A DNA stretch of 22,172 nucleotides. Source: Gonapodya prolifera JEL478. Its lineage: Eukaryota > Monoblepharomycota > Monoblepharidomycetes > Monoblepharidales > Gonapodyaceae. Made by a program: the position numbers and the translations under genes. The stretch lies in NCBI GenBank assembly GCA_001574975.1, contig KQ965918.1, positions 1,413 to 23,584 of the forward strand, read 5' to 3'. The notes under the pieces were generated by a model. The model did no database searches. It saw only the letters and a program-made list of their open reading frames with translations, and was not told where the DNA came from. This document shows, in pieces, positions 8,860 to 17,981 of the stretch (the stretch's first letter is position 1; the number at the start of each line of letters is the position of its first letter).

Positions 8860-9912
8860 GCACGGAAGGCGTCACCAAAATGGGAGTTTGGACCAAACTC
8901 CTGTTTCTGGGACTCAGAACCAGGAGTTCTGTCCGAACTCTTGTTTTGGTGCCAGGTATCCAAACACCAATTTTAATATAATACAATGGTGCACCAAAGA
9001 TGTCACCAAAACAGGAGTTTGGACCAAACTCCAGTTCCTGACCAGGGTACTCAGACCCAAGAGTTTGGTCCAAACTCCAGTTTTGGTGACACCTTCAGTG
9101 CACCAACAATTTACACTGGCACTGCTATTCAATGTAGAACTGTGGTGTCTGGATAGGTGTTGCCAAAACAGGAGTTTTGACCAAACTCCTTGTTCTGAAC
9201 ACCCCACCCTTTTCAGAAACAGGAGTTGGGTCCGAACTCCTGTTTTGGTGACATGTGTTGGGAAAACTTGATTTTGATGTAGAACTTAGTGCACTGATGG
9301 TGTCACCAAAACAGGAGTTTGGACCAAACTCCTGGTTCTAAGCATGGTGCACAGAATCAAGAGTTATTCCAAACTCCTGCTTTGGTGGCATGCATTGAAA
9401 CACTACTTTTCAACATAAAACCATGGTGCACAGAAGGTGTCACCAAAACAGGAGTTTGGTTGGAACTCCTGTTTTGGCAACACAGTCAGTGCACCATTGT
9501 TTACAGTCAACTCTGCTTTTGGACATAGAACCATGGTGCACCAAAACAGGAGTTTGGTCCAAACTCCTATTTCTGAGCATGTTGCTCAGAATCAAGCGTT
9601 TGGTCCAAACTCTTGTTTTGGTGACAGGTGTCAAAACACAGAGTTTTTGACATAATACCATGGTGCACAGAAGGTGTCACCAAAACAGGAGTTCAGACCG
9701 AACTCTTGATTCTGTGCACCGTGCTTAGAACCACAGGTTTGGACCAAACTCCTGTTTTGGTGACACCTTCCATGCACCATGGTATTATGTTAAAACTCAG
9801 TGTTTTGACACCTGTCACCAAAACAAGAGTTCAGACCAAACTTTTGATTCCAAGCACCATGCTCAGAAATAGGGGCTCAGTCTGAACTCCTGTTTTGGTG
9901 ACACCTTTAGTG
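8860..9912. repeat. Array of nested palindromes, ~140-bp period
   Basis: About eight units are spaced 100-157 bp apart, with starts near 8870, 9001, 9158, 9300, 9437, 9537, 9677 and 9816. Most begin with a variant of TGTCACCAAAACAGG followed by the perfect palindrome GGAGTTTGGACCAAACTCC. Several also contain the inverse order ending CCTGTTTTGGTGACA, so single units and the whole array can fold into hairpins. A second short motif, CATGGTGCAC, recurs between units. Open frames across it on both strands are by-products of the repeat. It could be a foldback transposon, tandemly multiplied MITE ends or a satellite. Confidence 0.85.
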
Positions 9913-9919
9913 CACCATG

Positions 9920-10157
9920 TGCTACACAACCTAGGTGAGCTGCACAAGCCTGCAATCTGCAGGAACATGTATGTGTGATCAAATATACATAACAAGTTGT
10001 AATGTGCATGGAACTCACCTGCAGGAACCTGATGCCAAACTTAGGGCACATCCTGCAGGTGTGAACATCTAAACCTGCGGCCACAGTTGTGGCACAGCAG
10101 CTAATACCCAACACTCAAACTACTCAATATTCCACATTAGTGGATGTCAGTGTGACA
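9920..10157 (-). repeat. LTR (copy D), no clear target duplication
   Basis: This 238-bp LTR has TG...CA ends on the minus strand and is close to copies B and C. Its left neighbour is the palindrome array and its right neighbour is unrelated sequence. The 5-bp flanks are CCATG and CCAAA, which match at only three positions. It may be a solo LTR with a mutated duplication or the product of recombination between different insertions. Confidence 0.85.
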
Positions 10158-10291
10158 CCAAAGAAATTCACATCGTGGCTACAGGAAGCAATACGGGGAT
10201 CTGTCCGTGTGGAGCTTGGGGTAAAGCATATGCAACAGTATGATATTTATGTAGACCAGGATTGTTGACAGCTGTTTTTGTCTTTGTACCT

Positions 10292-10844
10292 TTACTTCAG
10301 ATCTCTCCAATCATCATTGCTTGTTGTTGAGGTGGTTGGTTGATTTTGTCTCCAGAACAATGGTTTTTGTTGTTTTGTTGACATTGCCATCTGAATTGGT
10401 GTCACCAGAATCACTCCAAGGTCAGTCCACCAGATATTCTTGATTTCTGATTTCTTGATCTTTGTGCACACATTTGCTGTTACATTACGTGCACACTCAT
10501 ACTCTTGACATAAGGACATCTCTAAACTCTCTGTTGAGACAATTTTTGAGATTCAGAACACTACAAGGAACCTCATGGTCATGGTTCCTGAAATGTGCTT
10601 TGTCTATTGAAATAAAGTCATCCTCACTTGTGTATTGATTATTGATTTGTATAGAATTGTAGTTCTGATGGATACTTGCCACAATTTTTTCTAGGTCAAT
10701 ATTTAGGTCATTTTTCAAAACAGCCACATTCCTGTCAACTGCAACCCCACTATTAGCAATGAAAAGTATCTCAGTATCCTCTGACGTAGCACGCTCATCA
10801 TTAACACGGATTTTCCTGTAATTGTTATGAAAGCGCTCCTTCAC
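10292..10844 (-). pseudogene. Unidentified decayed ORF
   Basis: Two overlapping minus-strand frames (10844-10497 and 10519-10292) read as one protein if one frameshift near 10505-10515 is allowed (DVLMSRV then YECARNVTANV). The product is charged and Asn/Lys-rich. I see no motif that names it. Composition and its place next to an LTR suggest another transposon remnant, but no catalytic signature is visible. Confidence 0.35.
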
Positions 10845-11803
10845 TTACGCAATGTCTGTATCATGATGTGTCTGAAGTTCTTGAGTCTTTTGGAGCGCGT
10901 TGTTCTTTTCTTTATTGCCAGTGCTAAAACCCAAATCAGGGTGACCAATCGAATGGGTACATACTGCCCTGCCCATCTGTTACTTGCGAATTGCAGTGCT
11001 TGCTATGTGGGTTGTATCAAATACACGGAGTTTGTCAATTCCAGTGTGTTGAGAAGCAGCTGAGAGTACAACATTCATATTGTTTGCATCATGAATGAAA
11101 CTGGTCCACAAACACTAAATTCCCACCACACGGACCACTACAGGAAGTGAACATGGCTTTGAGTGTATAATGTGCACGGGTTACCCAATGCAAGAGATCG
11201 TGATATCCATTTAGTTATGGGAAAAGACGGATTTCAAACTTGGATGTTTTGACAATTGGCAGAGGTAAAAGTTGCTCCGTTTCAGAATGAAATGAGCGCA
11301 GATTATGCTCAACACATCCCCAGTTCGTTCTGTTGAGAACAACCGTTCAATTTTGCCAAAAATTTTGCCCTTGTCCTCAGCTACTGCTCTCAAACATCAC
11401 ACTTGCCTGGATCGTGAACCTGACCTGCAGGCTTGGAATGGGACGCAGGTCATACCCACTACATCTGTTGAGAGGTCTACTCACCTCGTGCAGACTGGAA
11501 ACTCAGTGGACGTGAGAAGTTATGGCGAGCATGCAACACATCTCAAAGCATCACTGGGAGCAGTTGACAGCCATCTCACACCATAACGTTCACTATTCAG
11601 ATAGAATTGACCCTGCAATGACCGCTCTGTAACACCACAACGGAAAGCAACATCCTAAAATTATATAAGGTGCTCAGGGCATTGAGACACATGTGACATG
11701 ACAACTCTCCAAAGGTTCGACTGAAGCGACGTCATCGACTGCAAATTGACGACCAATCCAGAGGTAGTGACAGCGCCCGGCGCCTCCAAAGAAATCAGTG
11801 GCT
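10845..11803. other. No recognisable gene
   Basis: Short open frames exist on both strands, but none has a recognisable domain, a convincing start or splice-consistent extensions. The right part may contain the 3' UTR of the LRR receptor gene that reads leftwards. Confidence 0.4.
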
Positions 11804-14690
11804 TTACAAGGACCGTTGCGTTGAACCTACTGCGAGCGGCACCCTGGCAGCGGGGAGGGCCACAGTGTCCACTCCCGGCACAGCGCCGATCGCTCCACGA
11901 ACGTCCTCTACATTGCGCGCATTTGAGGAAGGAGGTGGCGCGGTCGGTGTGCCGCCGCTCCCTGTAAGATGGACGGATTCGAGGCGGATGGTTGGCGGTC
12001 CAGAAAAGTTTGGCTGGCTTGGAGCAATGCGAAGGCAATCTCTGTTTTGGGCATGACGTGTTGAGACCCAAGCAAATTGGCAGGAAAAAAGAAATAAAAA
12101 AATGTCAGTACCAGCTATTTGCCAAGTTGCTGGAGCGCCAACATACAAGGGTATTAATCCCACTGCCTCGCTCACAACATTGAGTCCGATACCCCACCCG
12201 TCGCGGAACACTGTTTTCAATTTCACGAGATCGCCGCGTGCCGCGGCAAGTTCGTCCGGGTTCGTGGGGACGTACTTTATCGGGAGCGATGTATATGCGG
12301 ATTCGTCAGAGATGTATTTTGCAACAAAATGGAATGACTCTAGCAACTCTTCAAACTTGTAACTCGAAACTATTTCAACTCACATCGTGCTCCACACTCA
12401 GTGGAGGGGATCGAAGAGGTAAATCCACGCGAGGCATATGATCGAGCATCGTCCCAACAAGTGCAGTGAAAGCCCAGTGTGGAACCTGACCACAGAAAAA
12501 AAAAAGAAATGTTTTTGAAGTTAAACAAACCGTACCTTTTCGCTCAGCACCATCAAACAAGTTAGTGGCCAAAAGACTCACCAAGCTCTGCAGGTGTTCA
12601 TCTTCACCTGCCAACCCAGGCCCGTTGGGGATCTCATTTGATGTGATACGGTCAAAGCGATGCGGCTGTCCGGATCCCCCTTGATCGCGGAATGGGTTAT
12701 AATTTGAGGGCACCGCTAGTCGGAGGCTGTCACTGGGGGGAAGCGCAAGCAAAGGTGGTGGTGCGAGAGGCTTAGATGGCGGTTCTGTACCATGGCTGGA
12801 CAGAGGGATAACCGGCTTCAGGTTTCGAACGGATGGCCAGATCGTCAAGAGTTCAGAAGAAGGTCGTCCCAAAATGACCAAGAGAGCACCCACGGTTTCC
12901 AAATTGCCGAGCAGGCGCGTCAATGACGCGTGTGTTGATTCGTCGTCCAGGTTCTTGTTGCTATTACGAGGTTGTTCTTCGGTGCTATTGTTTTCCGATC
13001 TTAGGTCGCGTACATGACGCATCTTGCTGTCGGGAGATACGGTCCGTTCAACTGCTATGCTGGTGCGCTGGGGAGGTAGAGCACGAGGAGCCGTGGGCTG
13101 TGTTTTCCGAATGCCCTCACTCGCCACCGCCATCGTGTCCAGGTTTGATGTAGATCTCCGATTCTTTGCCTTACCACGCCGATACCGCGCTAACCCTACA
13201 ATCAAGATCGCGACCCCAACTACCCCTCCAATGACCCCGCCGGCAATCGCAGCAGTTTTCGGCCCAGATATAGAATCGCTTGGGTTAATACATGCACCGC
13301 TGAAGACTATCGGCGACGCCGTGTCATTGCAAACCGACGGCAGACTCCCATTGCATGAATACAACCCTGGATTTGATCCCAAGCGGCAGTACATCAAAGC
13401 AGGAAGCTTGAGCAGGTTGTCTAAGTTCCCGGAAAAGTTGTTAAAGCTGAGATCGAGATTGGTGAGACGTTCGTAGCCATAAAGTGGCGGAATTGACCCG
13501 CTGAAATGGTTGTGATCAAGGGCGACGTATCGCAAATACTGTGGAAGCTTTGGGGGGGCTCCCGACAGTTGGTTGTAACTTAGGTCGACGAGTTGCAGTT
13601 CGGAGAACGAGGTCAAATCCTTGACGTTGCCACTGAACTGATTGTGGCTCAGATCCAAGGTAATATTTTGAAAATATTCTGGGGTCCAGGTCGGAATCGA
13701 TCCTGTCAATTGATTCCTGCTCAGATTGAGGATTGACAGACTTTTGGAATAGGCGCTGATCGTCCCTGAGAGTTGGTTATTGGATAAGTCTAGAATTTCC
13801 AGGTTTTCAAGGTAAGACCCGTATACACTCGCGGGAACTGGGCCTGTAAGAGAATTGTGAGAAAGATTGACGGTGGTGAAACCTTCGCCCAGTTTTGGAA
13901 TCACTCCGGTGAGGTTGTTATCGCTGAGATCGAGAATGGATGATCCCGGTGCATTTTGAAGGTACGGAATCGTCCCGGTGAGGTGGTTGCGGCTGAGATT
14001 TAAAGTATAGAGAGTCTTAAAGCTACTTAGTGGCGGGATGGTTCCCGTGAGGATGTTGGAGCTCAGGTCCAAGACCTGCAGTGTGACGTTGTTTTTCAGG
14101 AGGTAGGGCACGGGGCCTGAGATTTTGTTGAAACTGAGGTTGAGGTGGTACAGGTTGAAACCCCAGGACAAAGGAATCTGCCCGTCAATATTGTTGAGGC
14201 TTAAGTCCAGATAATAAAGTTGTGTTGTTGCACTGAGATCCGGAATCTCTCCCATGAATTGATTTTTGCCCAAGTCTATGCGTTCGAGTTGCGTTAGGTT
14301 GGCCAACCACTGCACATTCCCGGTGAGCTGATTGTTTGAGAGATCGAGGATTCTGAGCTCGGACGCAACGGAGATGTTGGAAATAGGAGCTCGAAGCCCC
14401 AACCCATACAGCCACACATCTTTAATCCTGCCTGAACTGCAATTGAACGCGGGAGCGGGAGGATTATACCAGTTGGACGACGGATTGACAGAGCAGCAAT
14501 CACCCGGTTTCCATAGGAGGGGTAATCCAGATTGGTTGAAAAGCTGCTCGAATGGGGTGCAATCGGGTGTTTGAGACATGGTTGGATTCACCGCGACCAA
14601 AATCAACGCGGAAAAAGACAAGATTCCGAATAGTACGGAATGGGGTCGCGACCGACAAGGGAGGAAGTGCTTTGTTCTTGTAGTTTGCAT
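11804..14690 (-). CDS. LRR receptor with membrane segment and cytosolic SH3 domain
   Basis: The ATG at 14690 opens a signal-peptide-like N-terminus (hydrophobic about 20-34), then a Cys pair region (PGDCCSV) and about 14 plant-type leucine-rich repeats (LxLSxNxLxGxIP), with many NxS/T glycosylation sites. A Cys-bearing cap (SLPSVCN) and one membrane helix follow (about 478-500, AAIAGGVIGGVVGVAILIVG) with a basic RYRRGKAKNRR stop-transfer. The cytosolic part is Ser/Pro-rich and includes PPSKPLAPPPLLALPP, a possible SH3 ligand. A second exon block (12346 to about 12200) encodes an SH3 domain: YVPTNPDELAAARGDLVKL, FRDGWGIGLN, GLIPLYV. Likely introns are 12486-12530 (GTTTGT donor, in frame; 12535 GTACGG is the alternative) and one starting GTGAGT at 12383 with an unusually near acceptor. 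The tail after the SH3 domain to 11804 is Pro-rich and its splicing is unsure. The ligand is unknown. The role is inferred as a cell-surface sensor recruiting SH3 partners. Confidence 0.8.
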
Positions 14691-15065
14691 GGCGGGTCAA
14701 AAAAAAAAAAAATTGGGGGTGGCGCATACTTGGCCCTCTTGTTATTTCCCCGAACTCCACCATTGCAATTGAGGCAAAGTCTTGCACCCCCCTCCCCCCC
14801 CCTTCACACCGTAAATCTCCGGCTGTGAGGGAGGCACAGGCATCATTCGTTTTCGTAATTCTAAAAGTGACCGCGAACACGACTTGCAACGGAGCATGTC
14901 CATCGCCATGATTCTTCAAGTTTCGGATTTTGGTGAAAAGGAGTTTTCGGTTAAACTCTCACCGCAACTTGCAAGCAGATAATGGGTTCTCCCTTTTTAT
15001 TCGTGGGGAATACATATACTAACACTTCAATCATGCACCTGCTCCGATGGCCGGACCAGAGCGAA
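14691..15065. other. Upstream region of the LRR receptor gene
   Basis: No gene seen. It contains an A-run (14700-14713) and a C-rich run (14786-14802) just upstream of the LRR gene's start, so it likely holds that gene's promoter and 5' UTR. No clear TATA box was found at a fixed distance. Confidence 0.35.
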
Positions 15066-15746
15066 TTTGTGACCTTGAAGACACGCTGGTGCTTGCTCTC
15101 TTGACCGTTTTGTGTATGAACTTTTCAGAGAACAAGTCGCTCATCAAGAACACAACCACGTCCATCGAATCGTCACGTCGTATATCAAAAGTGTAATGCG
15201 TGGTTACCCTTGCATGAGTNTCAGAGAACAAGTCGCTCATCAAGAACACAACCACGTCCATCGAATCGTCACGTCGTATATCAAAAGTGTAATGCGTGGT
15301 TACCCTTGCATGAGTGATGTGAAATTCTACTTGTTTTGATCTGTGCAGGGAAGGAGTAAATTGAAGCATAGAGCACAAGGTTTTGAAAGACCACAATAAC
15401 GAACTGTTTCCCGCCCGCCATAGAATCAAAGGAAGTTATTGTATCCTATAATTGCGAACTCGTTGTGACCGCAGGGAGCAAGGGCGTAGCTCTTTGTTCG
15501 AGGGTTGTGAGCTGAAAGAAGACCCCAACAGCTTTTCATCTTTTGAGTTCGGTTGGATCCCCTCCTAGCGGTAATTTAGCACTGGTGCACTGTTTTGACG
15601 AAATTCGGCTTCAAGTACACTCTCCACCTCCCCTCGCCACAACTGCTCACATGCTACAAAATCCGCCACTACATCATTTGCTCGCCCGAACTCGATAATG
15701 TAATGTCTGAGAATCGAATCCCAATACAATGCATATGTGTGGATCC
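15066..15746. repeat. Segmental duplication, copy 1
   Basis: After removing the duplicated 96 bp around the N at 15220, this copy is 585 bp, exactly the length of copy 2 at 20212-20796. I counted about four differences. The match starts at TTTGTGACCT and ends at GGATCC. Beyond the ends the flanks are unrelated. The orientation is the same in both copies. Confidence 0.92.
15125..15315. other. Probable assembly overlap: 95-bp direct repeat around one N
   Basis: 15125-15219 and 15221-15315 are identical and separated by the single N at 15220. The other duplication copy has the block once (from 20271). This is the pattern left when two contigs with overlapping ends are joined with a placeholder base. 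Confidence 0.85.
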
Positions 15747-15822
15747 GGAGGGTTGCGATCCCACATCCGGCAGTAAATCTAAAACTACAGCTACCATGTA
15801 TCCTACCACATATCTATGCCAA
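15593..15822 (+). pseudogene. Fragment of a dCache-receptor-like exon
   Basis: The plus strand reads VLTKFGFKYTLHLPSP and then an open frame to a stop at 15823-15825. Its first 25 bases (15593-15617) match 19610-19634 in the dCache-RhoGEF gene with one difference, in the same reading frame (SLTKFGFKYYLV there). The later part, with ICVDPEGCDPTSGSK, has no counterpart in that gene. The left part (to 15746) is inside the 585-bp duplication. The piece is probably a remnant of a paralogous receptor gene. No start, donor or acceptor was established. Confidence 0.45.
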
Positions 15823-15825
15823 TAA

Positions 15826-17981
15826 CACAAAACAAGAATGCGTCGTAACACTGGGCAACATACGATGTGAGCGTGAGAGGTTGGTTGAGCGGGGTCACGT
15901 GACTTCGGGCAACTCCCGCCTTCAGCTGTCGACTTACCACACCACGCTCGATTTCACGCTTCCTTCCTACGCTGAACTGGCCCTCTGAACCACTCGGTAT
16001 TATCTCTGCGAATCTCTCCCGTCAGCAATTTCGAAGAGTGTAAAGCTCACCACCCGTCCCTCCGTTCTGAAAGCCACTGAGCAGCTCGAAGCTCCTACAA
16101 ACTGCAATGTCTAGAGGCGAAGACGTCTTGCAACTTTTCCAGTGACAAGCTCAAAAAATGAAATCTCTCAACTGTGACTGTCGCTGATTCAATGGATGCC
16201 CGGGACCAAATCGTGAATAAACCATACTCTCCCGATATTTTGATCATAGGTAATGAAATTATGCTTGTGCGTGAGAACGAAGTTCTAGGTCCGAGCATTT
16301 AAAGATTTCGCACTGTAGCTCTTGCCCATTTATTCATCCTTTGCTTACTCGGGCTTTCTCTGCAAACAATTTGCTCCGACTCCGTTTCCCGTTGTCATGA
16401 GGGGTTTCCAACAGCTGAAAATGTGGTCGAATAATAGGGACCTTGCGCAGAATTTCCTTCAGCAATTTTCATTCATGTAAAAAATAGTTATTCTCCTCCA
16501 TTAAAGCAGCAGCTTCATCAAGTATACTCTAAACTATTAATTAAAACATATTCGAATTTCTCCTCATTCCCAAATTTCTCACCCTGCGTCTTGGCAAATT
16601 GTTTGACATCAGTGAAAAGTGCCGAATGATATTTTGCGCAAGGTTCCTAATATTCAAAACTGCAAAAGAGCAGTAGGTGTTAATATCCCGGGACCAACGT
16701 TGTAAATTGTCAAATATAGGGTCCGACACATAAAATAAAGTGCTTTACTATCTCTATCTTGATAGGAGAGCACCTCTAGCGTCGTTGTCGCTAGTGTCAA
16801 ATTCGTCACTCTGTGTTCGTGCTTGCGAGTGTAACGGTGACCAGATCACAAGACTTTTCGAAAAGTGATTGAGGATGGGATGGGATGGGATGGGATTGGA
16901 TTCTGAAGACTTTTCGAAAAGTGATTCAGGATGGGAGGGGATGGGATGAGATCAAATTCTATTCTAACGTAGTGCAGTTACTTCCTGCTTTTTCAAACCG
17001 AGATTCTGTGTTCAAGTACACCCACCGCGCCCGTGGAGTATTGAACGAGTACCGTCGAGAAACTCGAGCGTGTACAGAGAAGAAGCGGGTTATAGCTTAT
17101 TTTTTTTTTTTTTTTTTTGACAGACATGTGAGACGTCTGATTCTGATAGGAACGACCTCCCACCACCTACCGCCCACGGACTGCAAGCATCACAGCGAAT
17201 CACCATTCACCCGCCTAGAACGACAGCGCGACAGACAACCAGACGGACAGACAAACAAGCTCGTGAAGTTTACTGTCGCTTTCTGCTCTGCTCACTGTGC
17301 CAACTCTGAGGTTCATGTATCCCCCCAGTCCCCTGCTCTGCACGACAAACTTGGTGCGCTCGCAATTTATTTCGCAAATATGAATTGGGTACAGTTGCTT
17401 GTCTGTGTGCCTTTCATTTTTTTTTTGATTTTGGTGCTGTTTGGTGTGTGGCCGAATTATTAAACAGTGCCTTCATGACGTGATTTTCATTTCCGAACAT
17501 GAAAGAACCGCCACCCAAACCCACAACCTCCTCGCAAAAAGAGGGCAGAATTCAAGCTGTCGGCATGAAGTCGCATGAAAATCAAGCAACCTCTCTATGT
17601 ATCTTGTAGTTCGCGGCACGATTCGGTCAGTTATCCATTCATTCGCCGCCGGCCAAGCCTTGAAGTGTGATTCTCAGTCTCAGACCAAATCGGGGGATGA
17701 CGAGACGAGTATCCCGGCCGGGGCCGGGACTGGGGTCCAACATAGTTACGTGTATGTGTGCGGTCCATTTAAGTCAACAAAATTGACAACCCGTTTTGAG
17801 TCCAAATCAGAGATGCCTTTTCGGTCGAGATGTCCGTCCTCAAGCATCCAAATCGATTCATTAACCTGCTAGCGCGTCGACCGCAGGCGCGGTCCCTGAT
17901 CGGTGTACAGGCAGCAGGTTCCCTTCAATCGAATTCTCCGCAAAGAATAAGACCAGCAGAACGCAAAGCTCAACTACATCA
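15826..17981. other. Intergenic region between divergent receptor genes
   Basis: No convincing gene seen. Notable contents are a 10-bp palindrome GTCACGTGAC with a CACGTG E-box core (15894-15903), a short tandem repeat at 16851-16950, and an 18-base T-run near 17100. The promoter of the plus-strand dCache gene should lie in its right part. Confidence 0.4.
16851..16950. repeat. Two-copy 56-bp tandem repeat with palindrome and GGGAT run
   Basis: Each unit starts with AGACTTTTCGAAAAGTGATT (16851 and 16907), which contains the perfect 14-bp palindrome ACTTTTCGAAAAGT. A run of GGGAT/GGGATG steps follows. The second unit is slightly diverged. Confidence 0.8.

Noticed and set aside
8775-9661. Several overlapping open frames of 60-158 codons on both strands
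   Set aside because: They lie wholly in the palindrome array, repeat the same short peptide (QEFGPNS, KTGVWTKL) in all frames and have no domain. They are by-products of the repeat.
8860-9912. CRISPR-like regular repeats
   Set aside because: Repeats are palindromic, vary in spacing and sequence, have no unique spacers of constant length, and the genome is eukaryotic.
12375-12480. End of the LRR protein at the stop near 12375
   Set aside because: The frame ends right at a GTGAGT donor and a clear SH3 domain follows in the next block on the same strand, so the stop is more likely intronic.
15031-15429. Minus-strand ORF in the duplication, also at 20180-20479
   Set aside because: Conserved only because the DNA is duplicated. 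No domain, and the first copy runs through the N artefact.
17380-17463. 27-codon hydrophobic ORF (MNWVQLLVCVPFIFFLILVL...)
   Set aside because: It could be a tiny membrane protein, but there is no homologue I recognise, and a T-run supplies part of the hydrophobicity. Not enough support.
16885-17463. 192-codon plus-strand ORF
   Set aside because: It starts in a GGGAT repeat and crosses an 18-base T-run giving poly-Phe. It has no domain, so it looks like chance.
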